Source: Paratrimastix pyriformis
Lineage: Eukaryota; Preaxostyla; Paratrimastigidae
Reading direction: 5' to 3'
DNA length: 36,962 bases
Assembly: GCA_027972325.1 (NCBI GenBank)
Contig: JAPMOS010000272.1
Span: 1-36,962, forward strand
The notes under the pieces are model-generated. The model was not told the origin of the DNA, searched no databases, and saw only the letters and a program-made list of their open reading frames with translations. Position 1 is the stretch's first letter. The number at the start of each line of letters is the position of its first letter. This document shows positions 19,117 through 29,814 of this stretch, piece by piece. A program made the position numbers and the translations under genes.

Positions 19117-19315
19117 TGCCGGGAAGGGGCTCAGGAAGGGGCTCAGGAAGGGGCTCAGGAAGGGGCTCAGGAAGGGACTCAGGAAGGGGCTCAGGAAGGG
19201 GCTCAGGAAGGGGCTCAGGAAGGGGCTCAGGAAGGGACTCAGGAAGGGGCTCAGGAAGGGGCTCAGGAAGGGACTCAGGAAGGGGCTCAGGAAGGGGCTC
19301 AGGGAAGGGACTCGG
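19117..19315. repeat. 12-bp minisatellite
   Basis: About 15-16 tandem copies of GGGGCTCAGGAA, some with GGGACTCAGGAA. It is stop-free in several frames (Gly-Ser-Gly-Arg, Gln-Glu-Gly-Ala or Lys-Gly-Leu-Arg repeats), so the long ORFs over it carry no weight. It lies between the two paralogous gene copies. Confidence 0.95.
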
Positions 19316-19759
19316 GGACGTCCTCGACGAGAATGATCACCTGGCGAGACCGAGTCCGTCTGCTAAGCATGGCATGACTTGCGTGCTTCCTCTGCATTTT
19401 GGCGGTTTCCATGCGGGATACTCCAGGGGTAACAGCCACTCTTTTCAAAACCAGGAAGTTCAAAATCAGACACAAGGAAAGCACTATTTCTCACGCCATC
19501 TCTGTTTTGTTCCCCTTGTAGGACGAACTACGGCTGGCACACGCTCTTCTCGGTGAACGGACCCACGCTGACGGGTTCCGCACAAGATAAAAGTTATGGT
19601 CGAACAATAGATCAACGGTCTTCTCGATGCGACGAGGCTCCAGGGGTAATAGCCACTCTTTTCAAAAACAGGGACACATGGAAAGCGGGAAGAAGGTGGC
19701 GGAGAGAGATAGAGACAAAAAGTCTCGGGTTGTTTATGCGTTCCCAGTGAACTTGAAGA

Positions 19760-20349
19760 GACAGTCCCAATGGGCCGGAATCTCGCGGTAGCAGGTGTTG
19801 GTGCGGAACTTGTGGCACTGAATCGACCAGTCATAGGTCTTCCGTTCGTCTTCGGAGAGAGCGAGGTATTCACGTTCGCAAGCCTGGAATACCTTGGGAA
19901 CTGTTCTCCGTAGTAGTCAGTGAGTTCCAACATGGAACGGTCATGAAAAACCTCCCTTGACGTAGAAGGGAAAGTGCGTTCCCAGAGGGCAAGCTCATCC
20001 AGCCTCATGTGGCCATCGACGGCACGGTCGACGCCGAATGCAGCCTCGGAATCCAGACACACAAGAATCATCAAGGCTCTTGAAGTCAGGAACTGGTAGG
20101 TCTTCTCGATATCAGCACTTTGACCGCAGGTCATCGAAAACAGGATTTTCCGAAGGTGAGTCCCAACCGGTTAAGTACCTTGTGCATCTCAACACAGATG
20201 GCACCGGAGAGTCGGTACTCAGCCATGGTCTCGAAAAAATGAACAGGGACGATGAGACCGCGATTCAGATGGTTTGTGCTCGGGAACCAACTTGCAAGCA
20301 GCTTGGGAAAGATCCGTTCGTAAAATGCCTGTCGAGTGAGTTTCAACAC
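19760..20349 (-). pseudogene. Unknown element gene, paralogue 2 (fossil cargo)
   Basis: This is the partner of 18246-19000. Pieces: LTRQAFYERIFPKLLASWFP and AEYRLSGAICVEMHKVLNRL (20349-20160), LDSEAAFGVDRAVDGHMRLD then ELALWERTF (about 20060-19980), and TDYYGEQFPRYSRLANV (about 19920-19870). The CHKF-containing end lies near 19820. Upstream on the same strand are the Pro-rich ORFs at 20219-21816, which may be its N-terminal exons. The two copies differ at roughly half the residues in some stretches, so the duplication is older than the copy A/B duplication. No known domain is recognised. Confidence 0.5.
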
Positions 20350-21307
20350 TTCCTTTGTCTCCGATTGCCAGACGAGGTAGATCCTGGAGGAGAGGTTTTA
20401 AGGAACCCACAAGAGGTAAAACAGAAAAACAGACCGATTGAGGGGCGGGGGCGGTGTTCGACGACGACAGAGGCTGATGAGGACTCGAAGTTGTGGGAGG
20501 GACTGATGACGTGGAACTCGTGGCGGTGCGGGGCGTTCTGGGAGGCACGGAAGCTCGATCCGGAGCCACTGCTGGAGGCTTTGCAGTCGTGCTCGTGGCG
20601 GTGACCGGGGCTGCACGTGGGGTTCTGGGAGGCACGGAAGCCCGACCCGGAGCCACTGCTGGAGGCGTGGCAGTCGTGCTCGTGGCGGTGACCGGGGCTG
20701 CACGTGGGGTTCTGGGAGGCACGGAAGCCCGACCCGGAGCCACTGCTGGAGGCGTGGCAGTAGTGCTCGTGGCGGTGACCGGGGCTGCACGTGAGGCGGA
20801 GGACGCGACAGGGGCTGCACGTGGGGTTCTGGAAGGCACGGATGCCGGAGGCGGAGGCGTCTTGAGAGCAACGATTGAACCAGCAGCCGGCGGCGGCGGT
20901 GAACGCTGGGTTGCCAGGATCGATGTCGGGGGAACGGGAGCGGACCTCTTGATAGCCGGGGGAGCCTGTGCTGGCGTCTTGGGCGGGATGGAGTCGGGCA
21001 GTTTCTTGGGAGGCGAACCCGCCCTCGGTTTCGGAGGAGGGGCAAGCGACGACGACGGAGGGGCGGTCCGGCGTTGGGGGCTGCTTTGAGGGCGTCGGAG
21101 GAGGGGCTGCGGTCTGCTCGGGTTCGGGGTCAGCTCAGGTTCGGCGGGCTGCTCGGGTTCGGCGAGCTGCTCGGGTTCACCAGGGACGGACTGCTCGGCG
21201 GCTTCCGGTTCTGTGCCGGTTTGCTGTAGTTCGGACTGCGCCGGTTCGGGTTCTGAGGGTTCTGCGGGTTCGGTGGTGGTGGCCTGCACAGGGTCGGAGG
21301 TAGTCAC
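20219..21307 (-). CDS. Pro-rich ORF with 29-residue repeats
   Basis: 362 residues: a Glu/Pro-rich N-terminus, a Pro/Ser/Lys-rich middle and about three tandem 29-residue repeats (core RAAPVTATSTTATPP then AVAPGRASVPPRTP; unit 87 bp). It looks disordered throughout. The last 45 residues overlap the paralogue 2 coding region in another frame, so the true product probably splices or shifts there. Interpretation: an N-terminal disordered exon of the unknown gene. Function cannot be assigned. Confidence 0.4.
   Translation of the reverse strand: MTTSDPVQATTTEPAEPSEPEPAQSELQQTGTEPEAAEQSVPGEPEQLAEPEQPAEPELTPNPSRPQPLLRRPQSSPQRRTAPPSSSLAPPPKPRAGSPPKKLPDSIPPKTPAQAPPAIKRSAPVPPTSILATQRSPPPPAAGSIVALKTPPPPASVPSRTPRAAPVASSASRAAPVTATSTTATPPAVAPGRASVPPRTPRAAPVTATSTTATPPAVAPGRASVPPRTPRAAPVTATSTTAKPPAVAPDRASVPPRTPRTATSSTSSVPPTTSSPHQPLSSSNTAPAPQSVCFSVLPLVGSLKPLLQDLPRLAIGDKGSVETHSTGILRTDLSQAACKLVPEHKPSESRSHRPCSFFRDHG
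20515..20800. repeat. 87-bp tandem repeats in the Pro-rich ORF
   Basis: Three units. ACCGGGGCTGCACGTG recurs at 20604, 20691 and 20778, exactly 87 bp apart. The period is a multiple of three, so the frame is kept. A diverged partial unit follows. Confidence 0.85.
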
Positions 21308-21816
21308 CTCGGGTTCAGTTGTGGTGGTCTCCCAGGTTCGATGGTGGTCTGCTCAGGCACGGGCTCGGTGGTCTGCTCTGGCACGGTGGTCTGCTCAGGC
21401 TCAGGGGCCTCGGGCTCGGCGGTGGGCGGCTCGGGTAGCACGCTCGCCCGCGCATGTTCGCTGCTGGAAGAATGCTCGGCTGATGGAATGAAGACGACTG
21501 GGTGATGTTGATCGGCATCTTGGCTGGCATGTTGGATCTCCTCTTGTTCCTGTTCGGTCGCCTCGTGTTCCTGGCTGGCGCGTTGGGTCTCCTCTTGCTC
21601 AGCTTCATCTTCGGTGACAGTGTCCAGGCGAAGAGGCGAGGCCGGCGCTGCATCGGCGGCGGATGACTTGGGTTCAGCGCGCACGTTTCCTCGAATGGCC
21701 TCGCGGTTCCTCCTCCGAGGAGTCATCCCGCGAGTGACGAGGAGTCGGGTAACGGCGGCCGCTGCGCGTCTCACGAAGTTCCTGAGTGCTTTCCTTGGGC
21801 ATTTTGGCGGGATCAA
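21304..21816 (-). CDS. Acidic/basic low-complexity ORF
   Basis: 170 residues starting MIPPKCPRKALRNFVRRAAA, a basic helical N-terminus, then a Glu/Gln-rich region (EDEAEQEETQRASQEHEA) and Pro/Glu repeats. The stop overlaps the start of the Pro-rich ORF at 21307. The start lies about 40 bases from the satellite, so satellite and gene start may share a promoter region. It has no recognisable fold and is probably the first exon of the same unknown gene. Confidence 0.4.
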   Translation of the reverse strand: MIPPKCPRKALRNFVRRAAAAVTRLLVTRGMTPRRRNREAIRGNVRAEPKSSAADAAPASPLRLDTVTEDEAEQEETQRASQEHEATEQEQEEIQHASQDADQHHPVVFIPSAEHSSSSEHARASVLPEPPTAEPEAPEPEQTTVPEQTTEPVPEQTTIEPGRPPQLNPR

Positions 21817-21857
21817 GTGTGGCTATTACCCAAGGTTAGAGCCACTAAACCATCAAA

Positions 21858-24712
21858 TGTTTGTCGGGGTACTAAAATCCATACCGGCGGTATGGATTTT
21901 CAATAGAAATCGAATTTTTCGAGGTGGTGTTCGACATCATCCCAAGTGTTTTTCGATGAAACTCATCGATTTGCATCATCAGAACCGTTTGTTACTAAAA
22001 TCCATACCGGCGGTATGGATTTTCAATAGAAATCGAATTTTTCGAGGTGGTGTTCCGACATCATCCCAAGTGTTTTTTTGGTGTAACTCATCGATTTGCA
22101 TCATCAGAACCCGTATCGCGATGTTTGTCGGGGGTACTAAAATCCATACCGGCGGTATGGATTTTCAATAGAAATCGAATTTTCGAGGTGGTGTTCCGAC
22201 ATCATCCCAAGTGTTTTTCGATGAAACTCATCGATTTGCATCATCAGAACCGGTCTCGCGATGTTTGTCGGGGTACTAAAATCCATACCGGCGGTATGGA
22301 TTTTCAATAGAAATCGAATTTTTCGAGGTGGTGTTCCGACATCATCCCAAGTGTTTTTCGATGAAACTCATCGATTTGCATCATCAGAACCGGTATCGCG
22401 ATGTTTGTCGGTACTAAAATCCATACCGGCGGTATGGATTTTCAATAGAAATCGAATTTTTCGAGGTGGTGTTCCGACATCATCCCAAGTGTTTTTTCGA
22501 TGAAACTCATCGATTTGCATCATCAGAACCGGTATCGCGATGTTTGTCGGTACTAAAATCCATACCGGCGGTATGGATTTTCAATAGAAATCGAATTTTT
22601 CGAGGTGGTGTTCCGACATCATCCCAAGTGTTTTTCGATGAAACTCATCGATTTGCATCATCAGAACCGGTATCGCGATGTTTGTCGGTACTAAAATCCA
22701 TACCGGCGGTATGGATTTTCAATAGAAATCGAATTTTTCGAGGTGGTGTTCCGACATCATCCCAAGTGTTTTTCGATGAAACTCATCGATTTGCATCATC
22801 AGAACCGGTATCGCGATGTTTGTCGGTACTAAAATCCATACCGGCGGTATGGATTTTCAATAGAAATCGAATTTTTCGAGGTGGTGTTCTGACATCATCC
22901 CAAGTGTTTTTCGATGAAACTCATCGATTTGCATCATCAGAACCGTTTGTTTGGTACTAAAAATCCATACCGGCGGTATGGATTTTCAATAGAAATCGAA
23001 TTTTCGAGGTGGTGTTCCGACATCATCCCAAGTGTTTTTTGGTGTAACTCATCGATTTGCATCATCAGAACCGGTATCGCGATGTTTGTCGGGGTACTAA
23101 AATCCATACCGGCGGTATTGATTTTCAATAGAAATCGAATTTTCGAGGTGGTGTTCTGACATCATCCCAAGTGTTTTTCCGATGAAACTCATCGATTTGC
23201 ATCATCAGAACCGGTATCACGATGTTTGTCAGGGTACTAAAATCCATACCGGCGGTATGGATTTTCAATAGAAATCGAATTTTTCGAGGTGGTGTTCTGA
23301 CATCATCCCAAGTGTTTTTTCGATGAAACTCATCGATTTGCATCATCAGAACCGTTTGTCGGGGGTACTAAAATCCATACCGGCGGTATGGATTTTCAAT
23401 AGAAATCGAATTTTTCGAGGTGGTGTTCCGACATCATCCCAAGTGTTTTTTTGATGAAACTCATCGATTTGCATCATCAGAACCGGTATCGCGATGTTTG
23501 TCGGTACTAAAATCCATACCGGCGGTATGGATTTTCAATAGAAATCGAATTTTCGAGGTGGTGTTCCGACATCATCCCAAGTGTTTTTTGCAACTCATCG
23601 ATTTGCATCATCAGAACCCGTAACGCGATGTTTGTCGGGGGTACTAAAATCCATACCGGCGGTATGGATTTTCAATAGAAATCGAATTTTTCGAGGTGGT
23701 GTTCCGACATCATCCCAAGTGTTTTTTCGATGAAACTCATCGATTTGCATCATCAGAACCGGTATCACGATGTTTGTCGGTACTAAAATCCATACCGGCG
23801 GTATGGATTTTCAATAGAAATCGAATTTTCGAGGTGGTGTTCCGACATCATCCCAAGTGTTTTTCGATGAAACTCATCGATTTGCATCATCAGAACCCGT
23901 ATCGCGATGTTTGTCGGTACTAAAATCCATACCGGCGGTATGGATTTTCAATAGAAATCGAATTTTTCGAGGTGGTGTTCTGACATCATCCCAAGTGTTT
24001 TTCCGATGAAACTCATCGATTTGCATCATCAGAACCGGTATCACGATGTTTGTCGGTACTAAAATCCATACCGGCGGTATGGATTTTCAATAGAAATCGA
24101 ATTTTTCGAGGTGGTGTTCCGACATCATCCCAAGTGTTTTTCGATGAAACTCATCGATTTGCATCATCAGAACCGGTATCGCGATGTTTGTCGGGGGTAC
24201 TAAAATCCATACCGGCGGTATGGATTTTCAATAGAAATCGAATTTTTCGAGGTGGTGTTCTGACATCATCCCAAGTGTTTTTTCGATGAAACTCATCGAT
24301 TTGCATCATCAGAACCGTTTGTCGGGGGTACTAAAATCCATACCGGCGGTATGGATTTTCAATAGAAATCGAATTTTTCGAGGTGGTGTTCCGACATCAT
24401 CCCAAGTGTTTTTTTGGTGTAACTCATCGATTTGCATCATCAGAACCCGTATCGCGATGTTTGTCGGGGGTACTAAAATCCATACCGGCGGTATGGATTT
24501 TCAATAGAAATCGAATTTTTCGAGGTGGTGTTCTGACATCATCCCAAGTGTTTTTCCGATGAAACTCATCGATTTGCATCATCAGAACCGGTATCACGAT
24601 GTTTGTCGGGGGTACTAAAATCCATACCGGCGGTATGGATTTTCAATAGAAATCGAATTTTTCGAGGTGGTGGTCTGACATCGAATTTTTCGAGGTGGTG
24701 GTGTTCTAATTC
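21858..24712. repeat. Satellite of 21 units (about 137 bp) with embedded palindromes
   Basis: Tandem units separated on average by 137 bp. Each contains a palindrome AAAATCCATACCG-G-(reverse complement), 27 bp long, first at 21874-21900 and last at 24617-24643. A second inverted repeat, CGATGA-AAC-TCATCG, follows at about 80 bp in most units; some units have a variant GGTGTAACTCATCG. Units differ by small indels around GTTTGTCGG and by substitutions such as GGTATCGCG or GGTATCACG. The palindrome is the best-kept part: 20 of 21 copies look perfect and one has a single change. Short ORFs across the array are repeat artefacts. It lies between the divergent gene starts at 21816 and 24778. Confidence 0.95.
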
Positions 24713-24777
24713 AACTCGCGAGGTGGACCTTACCCCGGGTTCTAACCTTTGTTAACGCGCCTTTTTGACGTTTTCAG

Positions 24778-27700
24778 ATGAACTCGATCGATTGGAACCA
24801 GTTCCACACCCCCCAAGAAGCCATTGAGTATTGCGAGGGTGCGATCGGCCAGGACCCCCCGAAATGGGCCGAGGGTTACCAGGCGATCAATTGGTTTGTT
24901 TTTACTCGCTCCCTCGTTTTCCCGAAACTTGTTGTCATAGCTTCCGTCGACGCCTCTCCTCCCTCACCCAGCCGTTGGGCGCGGGGCTCATGACGCCCTA
25001 CCATCTGGAGCTGATTCGACAGACTTTTGACGGCCTTTTCCGGCCGTCCTCACCTGATTCCGCCGGTAAAGACCTCCTCCTCGACATCGGTGGGGAGGAG
25101 GACGAGCCCGAACGCGAGGAGCCCTCGTCCGTATTTGCATCGCACCTCCGGCTCGGTGCTAAATTCGTTCTTTGTTAGGTCTCCCGCCCCGCCGCCACGC
25201 ACACCGCACCAGGAGCGCCCCTGCCCCGACCCCTACCGCCCCGAAGGCCCCGACCGCCCTGACCGCCCGTCCGACGACGCCCGCCTCTGGCGCCGTCGAG
25301 CACAAGGACAAGGGAACTGGAGCCGCTCGGCCGTCTGTCGGAGCGGGTTCTGGCCTTTCCCAGCTGATTCTTTTTGGATTTCAGAATCCTGGACGACGAT
25401 GATGTGCCGAGCCCGCCCAAGCCCAAGAAGGCGGCCCCGGCGGCCGCCAAGCCCAAGAAGGATCGCGAGGCCCCCGAAGAAGGCAAGAAGGCGGCCCCGG
25501 TGGCCGCCAAGTCCAAGAAGGAGGCCGCCAAGGAGGCGAAGGCCGCGGCCCCGGCCCCCGCCACCGGCCCGCCGGAAGCCTGGGCCGCCTCATGAGGCCA
25601 AGGAGGCTGCGGAGGCGAAGGGCTCGGACGACGCCCCCAGGATGACGCCAGGCCGCGGCACCGGCACAAGCACCCGGCCCCAGTGGAGATCTCCTCCTCG
25701 TCGTCGGACGAGGGCGGCCGTGCCCCGAACCCAAGGCGAAGGCCGAGCGCAAGCGGGCCCGGCCGACCGACCCGGACGACTTCTCCCGGAGGCCGCTCGC
25801 CAAGTACTGCAGTCCGTCGTTGATCTCGTCAATGCGTACCTTGCGCGCCACCCTCCCTCCCCTCCCATCCCGCTCGCCAAGTAATGCAGTCCGTCGTTGA
25901 TATCGTCAATGCGTACCTTGCGCGCCACCCTGCCTCCTCCCACCACTCGTGACCTGTTTTCATCGTTTCCCTTTTTGAACAAGTTACTGACTGCACATTC
26001 CTTTCGCTTTGTTCGGGTTGTTAGGGGGCTCTTCGATCTCTCTCTGTCGGAAAAGTGCCACGGCAAGAGGGCCCATGTGCTGCTGAGCTCCATCGACCCC
26101 TGCCCGAGCCTCGCCCGGCCCCTTGCCTACGAGCGCCTCGGAGCAATTGTGGAATGGTTCGAGAAGCTGGGAGCGGCCGTCCTGTTCAGCATAATCGTCC
26201 AGACGTCGGCCCTGGACGAGGCTCGATACCAGGTGGTCGACGGCTCGCACCGGTCTGACAATGCTCTTTTTGGTGGATCGGCCTCTAATCGTGCCCCTAG
26301 GTTCCAGGTTGCGCGCATCATCGTGGACCCGCGCCGGGTCTCCGAGTTGCCGCCCGAGATCACCGCAGAACAGCGGACCGAGCTTCGCCAAAGGGTGGAG
26401 AAGCTCAACAAGCTACACCCCAGATCCGGCAGGTCTCTTGCACGTTGTCTCCGCCCTCATAACAACGCACCTCTTCCCCTGCACAGCACCTGAAGGAGGA
26501 CTACATCGACGTGGCCGTTTACAACACTCTCGATCCGGAGGCCATGCTCGAGCTGCAACATCGGGTCAACCTGCTTACTCACGACGCGCGGTTTGGAAGC
26601 AGCACCTTCGACGTCCTGCTGAACCTCAAGCGTGCATCCCTCCAAGTCTGTCGTCTCCCGTCTCTTGATTATCATCACCCCACCTCCCCGCCCTTATCAG
26701 GCCCCCAAGCGCTACATCCGTGAGGATCCGGACTTTGCCACACATTTGGAACCCGCCCTCAAGGAGCTGCACTTCCCCAAAGGCGAAGACGCCCCGGCCA
26801 AGCTTGTGAAGATTCTGGAGTGCTTCTCCCTGGAGATGCTGTGTGCCCTCTCCCAGCTCCCGGTTGAGCGACAGCCGTCAGCCACGAACCTGTGGCGCAT
26901 CTTTGAGGTCCGCATGCACCAACCATTTCCACGCTGCCGCTCACACGTCCTGCCCGCCAGGCCAGGGATGCGGAGATGAATCGGTGGCTTGCTCGCGCCA
27001 TGTTGGAGGGGTCGTTCAGTGGTTCTGAGGCCACCTCTACTGCAGCGGCCGATCTCAAGAAGCCCATTCGGCAGGCCGAGCAGACCTTCATGCTGCTCGA
27101 GGCCCACGATGCAGCTGAGGTGGCCGCCGGAGACCACCCCCGTCCTCTACCTGCCCCCGACGAGGCCGCCCGGGAGATCCTGCGGTGCCATCTCGTCCGG
27201 ACCGAGACCTTTGCCTTCATGAACTGCCTCAACGTGCGGCCCTTCCCATTCCGCAAGGGCAAGGTTCGACTCCCGGCCTTCTCCGAGGAGCTGGGTGAGC
27301 TGGGCTGCCCGTTCGAGCGCCTCAACGAGACGGACGTTGGCAACATGCCCCAGGAGATCACCTTCATGGACGGCCGGCGGCTCTCCGAGTTCGAGTTGGT
27401 CCTCGGCTACTGGCTGGGGTGGTGCGCGGCACAACTGCCACCGGCAATGCAGGACTACCTGATGCCCGAGCACTGCCCGTACGCCCGGCTCTGGGAGGAG
27501 ATGGGCCACCACGACATCCCCGTGCCAGCAAGCGCATGCTGAAGACCGTCGACCGGGAACTACGTGAGGAAAGGCGGGCACTCCGGGAGGAAGCCGCCTC
27601 CGAGCACCCAGAGCCGCCGAAGTCAGAGCCGGCCAAGCGGGCCACCCTGAAGGCGCTTCTTTCCCAAGCCGAGCCGACCTCCGAAGCCGAGGCCAAGGCG

Positions 27701-29318
27701 GCGGAGGCCGATGACGAGTATGAGGTCAAGGCCTACGCACTCCCACCGGAGTCGGCCACCGAGGAAGCCCAGCCTTCGTCGAAACCGGTGCCCGAGCCCG
27801 AGCCCAAAGCCAAGCCCCGAGCCAGCCAGGCCAAGCCGCCGCAGCCCGCCCCCAGGCCAAGCCGCCGCAGCCCGCCCCCAGGCCAAGCCGCCGCAGCCCG
27901 CCCCCAGGCCAAGCCGCCGCAGCCCGCCCCCAGGCCAAGCCGTCGCCTCAGCCCCAGCCGGCTCAGCCTCAACCCCAGACCCCGGCCCAGGCCCAGCAAC
28001 AACACTCCAAGCCACCGCAGCAGCGTCAGTCGCCCAGGCCACCACCAAGCCCGCGTCCGCTGCGCCTCGTTCCGGCCCCAGCTGCTTTCCGCACCCGCGG
28101 AGGGCCCCGATCCCTCATGGGAAAACCTTGGCCCGGTTCTACTGCGGGGATGCCGAAGCGATCTTGTTTCGCGCGAAGGATAATCCCGGCCGTGTCTGCA
28201 GTTTCCAACTTGTTGGATCCCCACTAACATCCTCGTTTTATTCAATAGACACTGTATGCCTTGGCCGTGTTGGATGCTCCCTGGGGCATTACCGACGACC
28301 CTCGAGACAGACCCACCCCGGACTACGGATCCCTGGCCCAGTACCTCGACTCGTTCATTGCCCCAATGGTACCATCATTGTGATGGATACCGAGGCCAAC
28401 TTGTCCCAGCAATGGACGCCGGCTCTCGAGTGCTTCAATTTCGTGAGCGATCACCGAATTCGTGCCATCTGGGGAAGTCCGTGATTCATTCCCTTCACGC
28501 AATTGGTTTTAACTTGTCCTTCTTCATCACTTCTTCGCGCAGATTACCTCGAGGAGGCCAACCCCCGGCCGTCGCTCTCACCGGGAGCCCCCCGCCCTGA
28601 GGAGGTGGAGCTGCCCATCGAGGTTTTCCAGCGAGGCCACGAGCGGCCCGTCAACTGGCGCTGGGATGTACTGTGCCCTTCTCCGAGTGCGAAGTTGGCC
28701 GAGATGAACGCCCGGGCCAACCCGCGCACCAACGCGGTCTACCTGCGGCACCAGGCGGGGCAGGCCCGCTTCGCCAAGCCGGCCGATCTTTACGTCTACC
28801 TCTTCCGCCGCTACGGAGGGCCGGGCCCTGTGTTGGACTGCTACTGCGGCTGTGGGCCAGCTCTCTTGGCGGCAGAGGCCACCGGAACGCGCGTTGATCT
28901 AATTGACCGGGCGCCTGCAGTGGAGAGCCTCATGATCGGCCACGTGCCTCCGGTGCTGGTGCACCGGCAGGACGAAGCATACCTGCCCCTCGAAGCCCAC
29001 GAGACGGAGCTTTGCAACGTCGTTGCACCCCTGTCGACGAATGGGACCTGCATCTTCCTCTGCTCCCCCTCAAGAAGAACCTGCCCCGCCTCAACAAGAA
29101 GAGCAGGCCTCCGAGCAGACCACCACCGCCGAGCAACAACAACAAGAGCAGGCCTTCGAGCTTCAAGACGACCAAGAGGGCCCCTCATCCCCGCTCCCGA
29201 TGATCAGCCTTATCAGTGGCCTCCTCCTTCCGACGAGCTCAACCCGCTGCTGGACCCGCTCAGTCCGGATGCTTTGGGCGAGGACCTTCAGCCCGAGGAA
29301 ATCGAGGACTTGCCGTAA
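24778..29318 (+). pseudogene. Intron-rich ParB-like / DNA-methyltransferase-like gene (copy B, fossil cargo)
   Basis: It starts MNSIDWNQFHTPQEAIEYCE just after the satellite. Short GT-AG introns are predicted at 24894-24971, 25131-25178, 25347-25384, 26253-26300, 26433-26486, 26646-26700, 28201-28248 and 28481-28542. Segments in order: acidic N-terminus, Lys/Ala/Pro-rich stretch, ParB/Srx-like segment (about 26110-26252; RPLAYERLGAIVEWFEKLG, YQVVDGSHR), helical region, Ala/Pro/Gln repeats, then a permuted methyltransferase-like fold: DAPWGIT (28273-28293) like motif IV, FAKPADLYVYLFRRYGG (about 28770-28820) like motif X, and VLDCYCGCGPALLAAEA (28830-28880) like the FxGxG motif I, ending LIDRAP. 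The tail is Gln/Glu-rich. Motif order IV-X-I is that of beta-class N4/N6 amino-methyltransferases. ParB-like plus methylase pairings are known in phages. A few breaks are present. Confidence 0.6.
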
Positions 29319-29519
29319 CTTGTAATACAATCCCTCTTTTCGATCCTGATTTTTTTTGGTTTGTTTTTTCTAAGAAACACGATACATCGAGAAATTGCCT
29401 CGATTGAACAACAAGCCACCGGGGCGGGATCGGGACCCGGAGGGGTCTGGGACCGGGAGTAGTGCTCGCTGGACGGGCTGCATGACCAGGGTGATAGCCA
29501 CTCCTGTGGCGCCTCTGAT
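29319..29519. other. Spacer between methyltransferase-like gene and acidic ORF
   Basis: A T-rich stretch (29340-29370) could serve as terminator or intron branch region. It includes GGGTGATAGCCACTC at 29489-29503, a variant of a motif also found at 19427, 19644 and, inverted, at 21819. Confidence 0.4.
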
Positions 29520-29741
29520 ATGGAGCCAATCGAAGTTGACGACCTCCCTCCACCGCTTCCTGAGGAGGAGTTATTTTTCGGAGGTGGTGATGGTGACGAG
29601 GCGGCACATGAAGAGCCAGCCCTTGGAGACCTGGACCCCGCAGAAGCCGCCGAGATTGACGTCGTGGTTGATGTAGCAGCAGACGATGGTGATGTGGCAG
29701 ATTATGGAAGCTACGACCGGACGGCGCGGGGATCCACCTGA
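29520..29741 (+). CDS. Short acidic ORF before the integrase
   Basis: 73 residues, MEPIEVDDLPPPLPEEELFF followed by Asp/Glu/Ala-rich sequence. It resembles an acidic activation-like tail. It lies directly upstream of the integrase and may be its first exon, since a candidate intron (donor near 29764, acceptor near 29814) separates them. Function unknown. Confidence 0.4.
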   Translation: MEPIEVDDLPPPLPEEELFFGGGDGDEAAHEEPALGDLDPAEAAEIDVVVDVAADDGDVADYGSYDRTARGST

Positions 29742-29814
29742 TCCTTACCGGGGTGGAACGTCTGTTTTTGGTTTTTCGGGTCATGATCAATGCCCCCGTT
29801 TGTCTCATTTTTCC

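Noticed and set aside
19108-19377. Long ORFs over the 12-bp minisatellite
   Set aside because: Open in several frames only because the 12-bp unit lacks stops.
21858-24712. CRISPR array or coding repeats
   Set aside because: Units are about 137 bp with near-identical spacers. The short frames across it are repeat artefacts.
28250-28920. C5-cytosine methyltransferase
   Set aside because: No Pro-Cys-Gln or ENV motif is seen. The order DxPW before the GxG motif fits amino-methyltransferases instead.
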